NCBI GenBank assembly: GCA_008921705.1
Contig: VFFE01007649.1
Location: 587,275-651,274, forward strand
Source of the DNA: Burhinus oedicnemus
Lineage: Eukaryota; Chordata; Aves; Charadriiformes; Burhinidae
DNA length: 64,000 bases
Direction: 5' to 3'
The translations under genes were made by a program, and so were the position numbers. Positions 24,607 to 37,172 of the stretch are shown here, piece by piece; within the stretch, counting starts at the first letter, position 1; each line of letters starts with the position of its first letter. A model generated the notes under the pieces. The model was not told where the DNA came from, ran no database searches, and worked only from the letters and a program-made list of their open reading frames with translations.

Positions 24607-26842
24607 GTAATGTGTAGAATTGGAAATGTCAAGTCATTTAAACTGTGTGGGATACAGCATACTATCCTTAGTTTCTTGTTAAGTATGTGCCAGATGGGTC
24701 AAAGCTCAGGAAGAGTAATTCAGGGAGAGCACACATCAAGCAATAGAGAAAATGAAGAGGTTAAAATACCGATGGATTTGATTTGTGTTGGTTATGTCCT
24801 TCTGACTGGTTATGTCCTTCTGGCAGGCTTTCTGATCACTTGGTCTCTGTTTCCCCTGCAATCTAAAATGTAATTAAAAGTCATATTTTGGTTCCTTTTT
24901 CATAGTTACCTTTGTAGTGGAGTAACATATGGGTAGCAGGTGTCTTTTAGATGCATGCCATGCACATAATAGCCCAGGTGGGCTAAAAAGCCAAGGTGAA
25001 ATGGAATTAACACTGTAACAAAGCAACCAAATCTTCCTATAATGAAGTGAAATTGAAGAGCAAGGAACAAGCACAGGAAATCAGGCATAATGTGTATTTC
25101 GTAGGTAGGGACTGATGTTCCCAAACAGGTGGTGACAATGGTTTCTGAATATTGCTCTGTGTTTCTGGAAAAAAAATAATAAATCAGCATCTGTGTTGTC
25201 TTCAGAGAAAAGAATTTAACTAACTTACATTGCAAGCTAGGGAGACAGTTAGCTTCCCTCCCCTCCTCCCCCTCCTGCTACTGCAGATTTGTTCCTGGAA
25301 ACATGGGATATGCCAAATTTAGGAACCAATCAAGAAAAAAAATTCAGAATGAGATGGATTAGCAGTCAGCTCATAAGTCTGCTGAAGCCTGTAAAATCCT
25401 GACAAGCAGTGCAATAGGGTAAAACACAAACGAAAACATACTTCAGAAGAACACAGGAAAACTGTGGCATGGAATAATATTCTTCAATTAACTAAAGATA
25501 TGATTGGAAAATAATTATCTGCTCTCTAATTCTTCAGCACAGAGGAAAACAGAAAACCTTCCCCACCCTTTCATTTCCAGAATGATTTTCATCTTTCACT
25601 TGCCAAGTATCTTTTTATTGAATCTTGTGCGTTTATCCTCTCTTGTTTTTCTGACTAGAAAAAGGAGGTTTGCTGATTCCAGCAAAAAGGTTGTTTGCTG
25701 CTGCGTTGCTTTTTCTAACTCTGCTACTTCCCCAGAGCCTGTGTCAGTCAGTCGGAGAAACCTCAAGTGAATCTACAAGAGCAGGCAATGGGGAGTACTG
25801 AAAAGTTCATTTTTGGTATCTAGGAGATTATGAAGAGATGGATGACATTGTTTTGGTGCCAATAACTTTCATTTCAAAGGCTTTTTATTAAGTCCTTTGA
25901 TATGTTTTATGTTGCCAGGAGAAATTACACTAAACTGGGTGTTGAAACTTAATCACGGTTGTTGAGTCTTGCTATGCCTGTGACAGACTGATGCGAATGC
26001 TTTCAGCTTGGATTTCTACAAGGCTCAGTCACCGTCAATCACAGGGAAATATACACAACAGTAGTGTGAAACTGTTTTTCTTTTTATTATTTTACTGCAT
26101 ATTTTCTGTTTGTATTCTTTCACAATGCTGAATTTGCTGGCTAACTTCCTAGAGGCCCCTGCGTAAAGGAGAGTAGGTAGAATCAGCTTTTGGGTTTTTA
26201 TGGGTATTTAGAAAAGTTGTGGTAATTAATAGGTCAGGAACAAAAGAAATAACTTGCACACTTTTTTTTTTTTTCTGAAACCTCAATTTGAATAACTTTT
26301 CTATTTTCTCCTGGTTTATATTTTTCATTTAATACTGTCAACATTCCCAGTCAGCTCATAAATATTAGGACTTCACTGAAGTTCCCAATGCAAAGAAGAA
26401 TTTATTTTTAAAACCTGAAAGTCTTGCCCTTTCATTGGTCCTAATGTCCTGGTTGCATATATTTACTGGAAGAAACAGAAAATAATGAAGAGAACAGTCT
26501 TGGGGGCTGTAGCAGGCAAATGGAGTTCAGAGGTGACACCAAAGCCATCTGCTTGTTATGGTGGTTGCTTTTTATAAAAAATGTAAATAATTCTTTCATC
26601 TCATTAAGCTTGTAATATACCCTGAACAAATCACTTTCCAAGCAAATATGCACATAGAGGACCTGTGTGTTGTTTATTTGGCTTTCACGAATACCTGATT
26701 TTTACTTTTTATCAGTGAGATTGGTTAAGTGAACTCAGATGTAGACTAGGCTTGGCTTTGAAGTAATCTGTGAACCTATCATGGTTGGATTTATTCTTGA
26801 ACTGCAATTAACGCTGCGCTTTTTTTTTCTCCTGTCACACAG
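24607..26842 (+). other. NETO1 intron between LDLa and transmembrane exons
   Basis: 2.2 kb of AT-rich intron. It holds an 18-base tandem duplication (GTTATGTCCTTCTG words near 24790-24825), a C/T-rich stretch near 25255-25280 and a T-run near 26262-26275. The acceptor tract TTTTTTTTCTCCTGTCACACAG ends it. No other feature is seen. Confidence 0.6.
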
Positions 26843-27401
26843 AAAAAAGAAAAGCTAACTTACTGGACCAACTTACCAATACCAGTGGGACTATAATTGG
26901 GGTGACTTCTTGCATTGTGATCATCCTCATTGTTATCTCTGTTATAGTACAAATCAAGCAGCCTCGTAAAAAATTTGTCCAAAGGAAAACAGACTTTGAT
27001 CAAACAGTGTTCCAGGAGGTGTTTGAGCCTCCTCATTATGAGTTATGCACCCTCAGAGGGACAGGGCCTACAGCTGACCTTGCTGATGTTGCAGATGACT
27101 TTGAAAATTATCATAAACTGCGGAGATCATCTTCAAAATGCATTCATGACCATCACTGTGGATCACAAGTGTCTAGCATTAAGGGCAGCCGTAGTAACCT
27201 CAGCACAAGAGATGCTTCTGTCTTGACAGAAATACAACCCCAGCCTGTAAAACCACTCATTCAGCCCATGAACAGGAGAAATATCCTTGTCATGAAGCAT
27301 AGCTACTCACAAGATGCTGCAGATGCGTGCGAGATAGACGAAATCGAAGAGGTACCAACCACAAGTCACAGGCTGTCCAGACATGATAAAGCTGTTCAGC
27401 G
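26843..27401 (+). CDS. NETO1: NETO1 exon, transmembrane helix and cytoplasmic tail
   Basis: This exon has 559 bases. It starts with the juxtamembrane [11 protein letters not shown] and an NTS glycosylation sequon, then a hydrophobic helix from about TIIGVTSC to ISVIVQI, then a basic stop-transfer stretch (KQPRKKF). The cytoplasmic part follows, with [50 protein letters not shown] and an acidic [12 protein letters not shown] stretch. These are hallmark NETO1 sequences. The acceptor is TGTCACACAG before 26843. The donor is CG|GTCAGT after 27401, a somewhat weak +3 position (C). The two last bases CG join G of the final exon to encode Arg. If the donor is not used, translation continues for S-V-S-I-D-F and stops at 27421-27423, giving a tail without the PDZ ligand. 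The tail mediates intracellular scaffolding in the family. Confidence 0.95.
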
Positions 27402-28560
27402 GTCAGTATCAATAGATTTTTGATGAAGACTATTGTGTAAGGACTTGATTGCCCAACCATATTCACTCTTTATTCAGTAAAGACATATTTTCTTTCTCCT
27501 TTATTTATTGTTTAAATTTCTGTTTCCCAATAGCACATACCATTATATTATGTCTCTCTTCCTGTCTCTCTTTTTCTCATCTCCTGTTTCCTGAAAGATC
27601 CTGTATCTCAGTTTTACCTTTCTACTTTATATCTTTCTTTTTCTTTTACTATTTTACACATACCCACATTCATACACACACAGGTCAACAGACAACAGGT
27701 CCAATTTTTAAAAACCAAAGAAGATTTTGTGTGAATCTAGTTTTTGAATGAGCCACATAGATGTGGTTTCCTTGTAACTGAGGTGGCCTTGAGTATCATC
27801 CACTGTTGGTCTAACATCTCTAAATCAATACATCAATAAATAAAAAAATACATGTATCCATTTTGATGCATGGCACAATGATGAGAAACACAATCCTGGG
27901 GTAAGGAAACCCCTTTTCTCATGAAACATTATCTTTTATATAATGAATGACAATATTTGCAAAACTTTACTGTTTCTGTTCCATTATTAATCACAGTTTC
28001 TTGGCTTGTCGTATTAACATATATATATATTGATTAGAACATGAGACAACACAGTGAATAGAGAATACTCGTATATTTACATATAAGAATGTAGTTAAAA
28101 AGAACATTTCTAATCAATAAAAAAGTAAAGTCAAGCATGATATTTTTAATAAAAGAGCTATTCCTACTGTATATTGCACTTTGAATTACTGTAAATATGA
28201 ATGATTAAAAGTTTCCAAGTAAAAGAAAAAGAAAATCAGAAACATTTATGAACCATTTATTTGAAAAAGAACACAGAAACTTTTTATATATATTTGTGTT
28301 TTCTCTTGCATGCATTGTTTATGCACTTCTTGTGACTGTTTACATGCCCTCCACATTTTCTTTGCACATTAAGGCATTTCTGTCTCTTAAAAAAAATAAG
28401 TTATTTGATTATTTTAATCTAATTGCATGTCAGTGTAAATTACTTCATGAATATTGATCAGATTATCATGGTGTACTGTTTATTAAGTATCTATATGCAT
28501 ATATTTCTTTTTTTCTATACAAACATTATTATTTTGAATGAAATAGCCATAACATTCCAG
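27402..28560 (+). other. Last NETO1 intron
   Basis: 1.16 kb, pyrimidine-rich at the start (27480-27660). It has a short CACA stretch near 27675, several AATAAA words and a TTTCTTTTTTTCTA tract before the final acceptor. Open frames here (27449-27751, 28248-28457) are chance products of the T-rich strand. Confidence 0.6.
27835..27840 (+). terminator. Candidate intronic poly(A) signal in last NETO1 intron
   Basis: AATAAA lies about 410 bases after the read-through stop at 27421-27423 and before the last exon. It could support a shorter transcript that ends in the intron and encodes the S-V-S-I-D-F tail. There is no proof of use; AATAAA is frequent in such AT-rich DNA. Confidence 0.25.
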
Positions 28561-28621
28561 GTTCTGCCTCATTGGGTCTCTAAGCAAACATGAGTCTGAG
28601 TACAACACAACTAGGGTCTAA
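28561..28621 (+). CDS. NETO1: NETO1 last coding exon with C-terminal PDZ ligand
   Basis: After the acceptor CATTCCAG this short coding piece completes an Arg codon and encodes F-C-L-I-G-S-L-S-K-H-E-S-E-Y-N-T-T-R-V, then TAA at 28619-28621. This is the known C terminus of NETO1; the final T-R-V is a class I PDZ ligand, reported in the literature to bind PSD-95 family scaffolds. It is too short to appear as a long ORF and was found by searching the intron for the expected end. The phase fits exactly: the four exons in the window sum to 963 bases, that is 320 amino acids plus stop. Compared with a human protein of about 533 residues, the missing N-terminal part would be about 213 residues. Confidence 0.95.
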
Positions 28622-29240
28622 GAGACAAACTTGAGGTAAGTAAACATACCTATACAACAATTGAACCATCATCTGTTGCTTTCCATTATATTTGTTATAT
28701 TGCTAAATTGCATGTTAGTTCTCCAGTTATATGTCACCTTGTATGGAGAGAGCCAGGTTTGAATACTGAGAAAACTGAAAGACAGTTGACCAATTTAGCA
28801 TTGTAAACTGAGCAAAATGTATTAATTCCTTATTCTTGACAGTGCTATAATCATCCCTTAGCTAAATATAATCTGCATTCCAAACAAATTATAAAGACAG
28901 ATGCTTTGCATGGCTCTGGTGTTTCATTTATTTTTTTTTATTTATGAAAATAAAATTTTGAGTCCCCACATGTAAAACAGTATGTCAAACTTAGCAATCT
29001 AGCACAAGCCAGGAAGATGTGGAGCTATCTATTTTCAGATCATTTTATTCATTCAACCTTGTGAAGTGTAGAGGGAAGGGTATGTGGTAGTACTGATTAA
29101 ATTTAGAGATTCTGTAACACTGATGTTAATGTTTGCAAATTTATCTTCCTTTTTTGAGTCCTTTCCTAGGCTTTTCATTTTGTGTAATTTGTTACCAACA
29201 ATCTCAATAAACATAATCTCAGATGTTTATAATGAAGTTA
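28622..29240 (+). other. NETO1: NETO1 3' untranslated region (probable)
   Basis: AT-rich sequence follows the NETO1 stop codon directly, with no further splice signal needed. An AATAAA at 28949-28954 and a second at 29206-29211 could end the transcript. The second is followed within about 50 bases by a TG-rich stretch (TATGTATATGTGT), a typical downstream element, so I end the region there. The true 3' end could be further downstream; RNA reads would decide. Confidence 0.55.
29206..29211 (+). terminator. NETO1: Candidate poly(A) signal of NETO1
   Basis: AATAAA lies 585 bases after the stop codon, followed by a GT-rich stretch from about 29262. An upstream AATAAA at 28949 is an alternative. 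Position and context only; not proven. Confidence 0.45.
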
Positions 29241-31607
29241 TAGATAGCTGTTAGTCTGTCAATATGTATATGTGTATATATATACAAACATAGATATGTG
29301 TATATACATGTTTATATATATGTATATGTATACAGCAGTTTTACTGGGAGAGATTCCATTAATGCTTTTATTGCTTCTAGATAGCTTAGGTAAATATTTG
29401 TCTGTATTTTTCCTTGAGAGAACATATTTTAACTTTGTTTTGCTTTCAGACAACTATTCATGCAGTCATGCAAACTCTGAATGGAAAAACCTATAGTGAA
29501 TTATTTCAACTGTCTGAAAGAGAGAATGGACATGTTTCTAATTTCATTTCATTGCCTTTATCCAAACCTAAGAAGTACAGACATATCTTACTTCCTTAAC
29601 AAGATGTTCCCATTGCACAATAATATGTTTCTTTTGTAATTTGGTTGCTCACCACCAAGTGCTCCTTAGTTTTTAAATACATTTGGAGATTTGCTGCAAA
29701 CTTGAAGAAGAAATTAGCTCCTGAGACTGTCCTTTTTTTTTTAATCTTAGTTTTATTTCAGTTGATATGTTTTATGTCTGTTATTTACTTGTATGTTTTG
29801 TGATATGTGGAAGAAGATTTACATTGAACTTTTGTTATATGTACATTGTTTTCATTATATAGACTGCTTGAGAATAGTGCGCTCCTGGGTGATTTTGAAC
29901 ATGCTACAATGAAATGTGAAACTATCGTCCTTGGAAACACCAGCTAGAGGTTTTATGGACTCTCTGACCAGCTATTCTCATATCATGACAAAATTCAGCA
30001 AACAGTGTTGAGTAAAATTACTAGAAGGCAATAAGACTTTGATTATTATGCTTATTGGTCATTTCTCTTTTTCTTTTTCTCTCTTCTTTTCGTTGCAAGT
30101 TAAATTCCCAATTTCAGGAACAATTTATTGAAATCAGGTATTTAGCCATTCATAATCACTTCAATAGAAATGTTTGTTGGATAAGCATCTAGCAATATGA
30201 CTGAATTTGACACTGAGAAAATAATCTGCATGTATGTTACTGAATACTTGAGTTGGAAAAATCCCTTTATTAGATACATTGTAAAAAGCATGCATTCACA
30301 ATTATTGCTGTTACTGTTCCATTTCTGTGTCATATGCTTGCTACTTGTAACTTTTTATATAAAGATACATAAAAAAATGTATAATAATTTCTTACCTTGA
30401 GTTTAATGGCAATGTTTTCTTTTACGAAATTTACAAATCTTGTGTAATTCAGGAGATTAAGTTCATAAGGTAGCTTCTAGGAATTTGAAACACAGATACA
30501 TCAGAGAATCAGCTGTCTCTCATCTCTCACTTATTGAAAAGCAAAATACCTTAATTTCTTAATATTTAAATGAATTCTTAATACATAAAGTTGATCACCT
30601 AATTTCAGTTAAAAGGTTTATGATACCCTTTATATTCAATTCTATACTCTTAACTAATTTATTTCCACGGGAATTATTAGGAAGTTTGCTTCAGTGTAGC
30701 ACAGTAGCAGATTTGTATGTTACACAAATGTTACGGCTGGACTCCAATTTTAGAGACACAGATATAAACCACTTCTTTATGCAAGATAAAATGATATTCA
30801 TAATTCAAGCTATAAACATTAGTAACCAACACCAAAAACAAACCTGACAGATTAAGATATCGAGGAATTATTGTAGGCTCAAAAGCCACAGTTATGTAAA
30901 GTTGAAAACCCCCTCATTTAAGAATTCAATAACCATGTGTAAAATCATAGTTTCATTATCTATTTAAAGCTTTATCTTCCAAATTCTGTTTCAAAACCAA
31001 TCCCCGTTCCTTCTTAAACATATTGTGTAATTTGTGGTTGTTAGCTTTTTCTGTATAAAAAATTTGCCAGTTTTATTGAAAAAGTGGGAAGAATTCCATG
31101 GTCTTCCCAAAGTATAAATAGTTGAGAAAAGAGAAACCTGAAAGACTGACATAAAAAATAAGGTAATCTATAGAAGATATTTAAATATATAGTAGATAAT
31201 TTACATAATTAAAAATACAGGAAATCTGATTGCTACAAAACGATTTCTACAAATGGGATGTAGGAATGATATGAGAAGAAGGAGGGTTTCAGGTATTTTG
31301 CCTCCTTTTTTGTACACTATATTTGCAATGTATTTTACGTAATTTCATTTTATCTTGATTAATTTGTTTGTTATCATATATTAGCTGCCAAAAAACAGTC
31401 CTCCCTCCTCTAGAATCATTGAGAGTCATTAAGTCATCTCTCAGTTACGTGGATTTTTAGCATGCACTAATAGTTCATTTCCAGATCAGTATCTCTTTCC
31501 AAGTTCATATACTTTATCACTGATTTGTTCCTTAATCTTTTTAAGTCCTATCTCATGATCCTTTCTTAAGTATATTTTGTTAAGACATTTGCCACACCTA
31601 TGCATAA

Positions 31608-31633
31608 AATGGATGCATATACATGCATCCATT
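31608..31633. repeat. Perfect palindrome with 11-base arms
   Basis: AATGGATGCAT (31608-31618) and ATGCATCCATT (31623-31633) are exact reverse complements around ATAC. The core TGCATATACATGCA recurs at 31672-31685. It contains octamer-like TGCATAT words. No function is proven. Confidence 0.6.
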
Positions 31634-32521
31634 ATAAAATCAAGGAAGAATAAAATACTTGCTGAAAGAAATGCATATACATGCACACACATTTATGCAT
31701 ATTTATAAATATTTACTAATGGAGATAGTGTATAAATAAACATATACGGGGAAATCTAAATATGGGAATTTAGCTTTGAATGAATTATCTCTGTCATCTA
31801 GAAAAATGCTGAAGCCTTCGATTTCAAAGTTGCTATACATTTAAGTGCCTAAATCCTCCTGAAACATAGAGTTGGTCTAGTCCATCCTAGACACGCACAC
31901 AATGAAATCCATTTTATGATTTTTCCCGTGAAGCAAGTGTTGACTGAGAGAACTAAACTGGAGAAGACATGGGTATTAATAATTATGTTGCATGCACATC
32001 CTTGCTTTCTGAAAAAAAACCCTAATTGCATCAGGGAAAATGAGAAACATAAAAACCTGTGTAAATAGAGCAGGTCAAGCAAAGTGAGAATGCTTATGCT
32101 TGCTTGATCTTGGAAACTTCTTTAGAAACATGTTGTGTAATAGCTAGGTATATCCTTAAACAAAAACACCATTGTAAGTGACGAAATATGTGCATACTGA
32201 GGGAACAGGGTCAAATTATAAAATTATCTATTAAAAAAATAAACAACAATAAGGTCAAACCCAATTAAAATCTTATAATTGAAATATTTAATTTTAAGTA
32301 ATTATGTTCTGTATATAGTCAGTGTAAATAATACCCTAGTCCACTATACTGTAGATAGTAAAGATGACTTTTGTTTCTATCACACAATAGTGTGATTACA
32401 TCTTAATGTAATCTATAAAACTACAATATTAAAATAAAAGGGGTTGTTGCTGAAAGTAAACAGTTTTGCCTTTCCTATGAGTATTTTTTATTATGAAGCC
32501 ACTTTTTCAAAACCAGAAAAC

Positions 32522-32587
32522 AGTTCAAGCAAGCTAGTTCAAACAGACAAGCTAGTTCAAGCAACTTCAAGTTCACACAAGTTCAAT
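32522..32587. repeat. Short imperfect tandem repeat (CAAGCTAGTTCAA)
   Basis: AAGCTAGTTCAA appears near 32531 and again near 32549, flanked by more AGTTCA-like units up to about 32587. A small degenerate minisatellite. Confidence 0.5.
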
Positions 32588-35114
32588 TAGCTATAAAAAG
32601 AATACTCAAAACCAGTATTTGACCACACACTATAAGTGAAATTTAACCTATTCTATTACACCTTTTCCATTTTATGGAAAGAAGGTTTGGCTTGTTAAAT
32701 TACCTCCTGAGCTGGTAGTGTTAGCTTCACGCATTTTACATCATGTTTGCCTGAAACTAAAAATAAGAATGGTAGTTACTAGACCACTTTGGTTTGATTG
32801 GTGAAATGTGTGTTATGTATAGCCACGTTGACAGTATGCTTATTTATTTTAAAGATGAGGTTTTTGTTATCACAGTGCATGGCCACATTGTTCATAGTTT
32901 TGCTTTTTTTTTTTCTTTCTTTCTCCTACGGGTGTAGAGTTATGTATATACTTTCCTTTTTAGAAGATAGTGTGAACAATCACTCCCAAACATTTTTCTC
33001 TGCTCCAGGAAATATGGCCTTTTCAGATTGTGAATTCTCCACAGTATCATTTAAAAATCTCAGGAAGTCCATTTTGTAAACCATCCCAGTGTAAACCTTT
33101 TCTATCTTCCTGACTCTAAAAACAGCTAGAAGAAAAAAACCAAAAAGGCTCTGAGAAATGTACCTTATTCTCCTATTTTTCTCCATTTTTATGCTGAAGA
33201 TATTCTCTTGAACCTAGCAGTGATGTAACCAATGGGAGGGAATAAGAGAAAGTAGAAGGGTTTCCTGCTCAAAAGAAATTGCTAGCACTAAAAAAACCCC
33301 AAAAACCAAGGCAGTCAAAGAAAAGAAACAGAGAAATGTATACTAATTAGAAGAGTATGAAGGATTGTTGCTCACAGGCATTCACAAATTTCCAGACACA
33401 TTTAGGACAGATAAGTTCTTTAGTCACCAAATAAAAATGTACTGTACGTGTCCAACTCAAAAAGATAGCTGTAATACCTGTGCTTTATAGAACACTGCCC
33501 TGCAAATAAGAAGTTGGCCTTTTGTGTTTTCTTGTCTTCTACTTTATGTGCAACCTCCCTGCTACCACAAAGATACTGAGGGAGCACAGCTGAAGAGCTA
33601 AATGATACAAAGGACGAAAACTGCGCCATTCAAAACTCTTTTTAACACAGAATATTGTATCTGATCTGGAAGTCTCTTATCTCCTCACTCCTGACTCAGC
33701 ATTTAATGTAAAGCCCTGGACTCATAGCTCCACTATTCTTCCTCATCAGCATCATCGCTCTTTACTCTTTGATGATCATTTTACATCTTTATCATTGCTG
33801 CCTTTCATTTCTGCCCACAGTGAGTTTAGTTCTGTTCCTTTCTCTCCTCCAAATTCACTGGAAATGCTGAAATCCTATCAGCTCACTGACCTCGTGTTAC
33901 CCGTGCATCCACCTGGCTCTTCCACATCTTTCACTTCAGAGCCACCTTAACCTTACCTTACCTATAAACAGCAAAACGAAAACGTTATCGCAGCATATCT
34001 TAATTACTTTTAATTTATGCAGGGAAAAAAAAAGCTATGAAGATGCATTGCCTGGAGTATGGGCTTATTAGGGATACTGGATTTGTATTTTAATGACTGT
34101 GCATCAGTGTTGTCTGGACCGTCTACCTCTGGGTTGGCATGCCTGCTCCTGCTATAGTCATACCTCAATGTGCCGCAAAGAGAAACTCACCTCCACCCCT
34201 TTTCTTCTCCCAGTGATACCTGCACCATTGTCAAGTCAAGTTTTGTTTCAAGCACTTCTATGTTTTCTCCTATGCTGTATTTGTATTAGTATGTCCCTCC
34301 ACACTACATAAGTCCCTGTCCTCGCCTTCTTCACATGCCTATTAAAACACATTTGAGCTGCATAGCCTGGCAAACACCTGCCGGTGGTGTGGCAGAGCTA
34401 TCATCAGCAAGGTAAGAACTTCAGCTACCAGGGGAAGCAGGAGTTGCTGCTTCCCTCCATTTTCTTTCCCAGGAAAAGAAGCCACGCGATCTGCAATCTC
34501 CCAACAAGGTCTAAGTGAAAAAAGGGAAGCTGCTATCCCCTTCAATCAACAAACCGTAACTAGGAGTAGAGAGACAATCTAAGCAGCCCATGATAAAAAA
34601 ACAGAAAGAACAAGATTGCTAAGATTTCATTACTGAAGTAACAGGCCTGACCAACAGCGTGCAGCAGCGTTGCATCTCTTCATTCTCAAACAAGGGAAGA
34701 CTGAAGCACACATCTTCTTTATCCCAGGGAGCAGGATACCACAACTGTGAGTACTGATTCTGTTCAGGGCTCTGAAAGGACTTACCAGCTGCTTGCATAA
34801 ATGTATGTAGACAAGGACTTACTGGGCAGTCTTGTGGTGCCACATGCAGTGGACAGCTCTGCAGTATCTAGTTACTTAGGGCTTTTAAGTTTGCCATTCT
34901 TCAGTCTGTCCTCCTCAGCTTCAGTGAGAGACACAATAAATGCACTTCACTATTTCTAAAATGGTGGCTTCATTGGAAAGTGATTACTTGGCATTTAATT
35001 TAGTGGGATGTGAAAGGCATCCATGGCACTTGCTGGATCTATTGTAAAAAAAATAATAATTGAGGGGCTTTGCACAGATCCTAGATACATGTATCTGGTT
35101 AAATGAACATGAAC

Positions 35115-35582
35115 CTGTTGGAGCGAGTCCAGAGGAGGACCACAAAGATGATCAGAGGGCTGGAGCGCCTCTCCTGTGAAGACAAGCTGAGAGAGTTGGG
35201 TTGTTCAGCCTGGAGAAGAGAAGGCTCCAAGGACACATTATTGCGGCCTTTCAGTACCTGAAGGGGGCTACAGGAAAGATGGGGAGGGACTCTTTATCAG
35301 GGAGTGTAGTGATAGGATGAGGGGTAACGGTTTTAAACTGAGAGAGGGTAGATGTAGTTTAGATATTTAGAAGACATTCTTTACTGTGAGTGTGGTGAGG
35401 CACTGGAACAGGTTGCCCAGGGAAGCTGTGGATGCCCCATCCCTGGAGGTGTTCAAGGCCCGGCTGGATGGGGCTTTGAGCAACCTGGTCTAGTGGAAGG
35501 TGTCCTTGCCCATGGCAGGGGGGTTGGAACTAAATGATCTTTAAGATTCCTTCCAATTCTAACCATTCTATGATTCTGTGAT
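35115..35582 (+). mobile_element. CR1 3'-end fragment E
   Basis: The last ~470 bases of a CR1: GGAGCGAGTCCAGAGGAGG, ATGATCAGAGGGCTGGAGCG, CAGCCTGGAGAAGAGAAGG, then TGGAACAGGTTGCCCAGG and GGGGGGTTGGAACTAAATGATC, ending ATTCTATGATTCTGTGATC. This is the 3' region of the commonest avian CR1 type, distinct from copies A and B. Non-coding. Confidence 0.92.
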
Positions 35583-35911
35583 CAACTGCATCAGTAAATG
35601 AACACTCCTTCCATCTGAAGTTTTGCTAATAAAACTGCAGGCCCTGGTTCATGCTCTAGTCACATCATGCCTCTAGATCCTGCTTTTTTCTGAGTTCAGT
35701 GAAAATTTTAATTAGGAAAAGATCAGTGTGTTGAAAGCAAATGGTTTTCACTGAAGCACAGAATACAATTTACGTTGGGGAAGGAGAGCCACTTCCCTCA
35801 TTTCTTGCTTAGTGCTAAAGGAGTTTTCAACATCAGTGAAAATATAGGTAATCTGCTCTTTCCCTTTGACAAATCGGTGATTGAAAACAAACTTAATGCT
35901 CTATACTTAAC

Positions 35912-35931
35912 NNNNNNNNNNNNNNNNNNNN
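35912..35931. other. Assembly gap of 20 Ns
   Basis: Twenty Ns followed immediately by a run of 21 Cs (35932-35952). The gap was probably caused by the homopolymer; its true length is unknown. Confidence 0.98.
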
Positions 35932-35952
35932 CCCCCCCCCCCCCCCCCCCCC
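35932..35952. repeat. C homopolymer, at least 21 bases
   Basis: An uninterrupted run of C next to the gap; on the opposite strand it is poly(G). The length is probably unreliable. Confidence 0.85.
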
Positions 35953-37172
35953 ATTTATTAATATTGTAAAGCCCTCCAAACCTCTCAGGAACTGTTGTCC
36001 AGTTTGGAGCTGACTTTTGTCAGTGATGACTACCAGCTGGGGCAGAAGAAAGAAGAAAATCCTTGCATTTGAAGATTGCTGATATATTTTCTCAATGTGA
36101 AGAACAACCTGACTACTGTAGCCACGTGGATTCTTCTACTGTTAGGGGAGAAAAAACCCTAAAGTTCCAACTAGCTAGGTTTATGCCATAGTTGTATTTT
36201 GACCATGTGAAAACAGTCCTTATTATCCTCAGTTTCAAAGTACATACAAGAGAAAGTGGAAAGCAAAGGAGGCTGCTAAGAAAAAAAATATCCCAGACCC
36301 CAGCAGTGGTAAGTAAATAAATCATTGTACACCTGTGCATAAAATTAATGTACAGCATACCATGGAGTGGAGCCCCTTTTGTTCCTTTTGACAATTTGCA
36401 AATCCTCTCATGAGTTTATGGGATTTGTTTTTAGACATGGATCAGGCATTGTCTGCTAACATTTTAGTTATGTTTGTTTCATCTAGTTCTAAGAATTATG
36501 AACTCTATACATTCCTAAATACTTTTGAAAGCTATTAGCCAGACAGTTCCAACACCTTCCTCTGCTCTACGTATTTTATAGATCATTTAGATACAGGAAC
36601 TATGCTAAGAAACTCCTGTTGAGCCGAGCAAAACATTGCATAGCTATGGCATCTGGCCAGTACTGTGATCGCAGTGCATTGTTTGAAGGGCGAATATGCA
36701 ATGATGTAATATAAGGTCACATTCGAGGACCCAGTCCTGGAAAAGGACCTTTTAGTGAAAAGGCAGTGCAGAGTTATTTCTGAGGAGCTTGAATTTGTCT
36801 TTCTTCATATGCTGATGTCTAAAATAATAACAAGCATTGCGAAGGAGAAAAGGAGAACAAAAGCATAATCCAGATTTTTTACTTTCATGATAATAGTAAT
36901 GCTTGTCTCTACGTCTGCTGCTTGAGTGATGTATTGTTTGGGGTGAATTCTGTGCTGATATAGGCTTTCAATCATAACATGTAATGCTGATGCAAGACTC
37001 TCCCAAGCTTGTTATTGAATTTTCTTAAAATTCATAAATCCAATAAACATGATATGAGAATATTACAACATTTTGCCTTTGCTGTTTTCAACAGGAAATA
37101 CTTTCTAGATTAAAAATTTGCAGGAAGCTCAAGTTTGAACAAAAGTCATGAATCCTTCACCTCCCCCCTGTC

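Larger units (their letters stand above)
29241..35114. other. Downstream intergenic DNA, no gene seen
   Basis: Very AT-rich sequence. It includes a TA/TG microsatellite at about 29262-29335, a perfect palindrome at 31608-31633 and a short tandem repeat at 32522-32587. No ORF resembles a known protein. Confidence 0.5.

Noticed and set aside
24499..24873. 124-codon frame overlapping the LDLa exon
   Set aside because: Another frame of a real exon running into the intron; the six-cysteine module is in the other frame.
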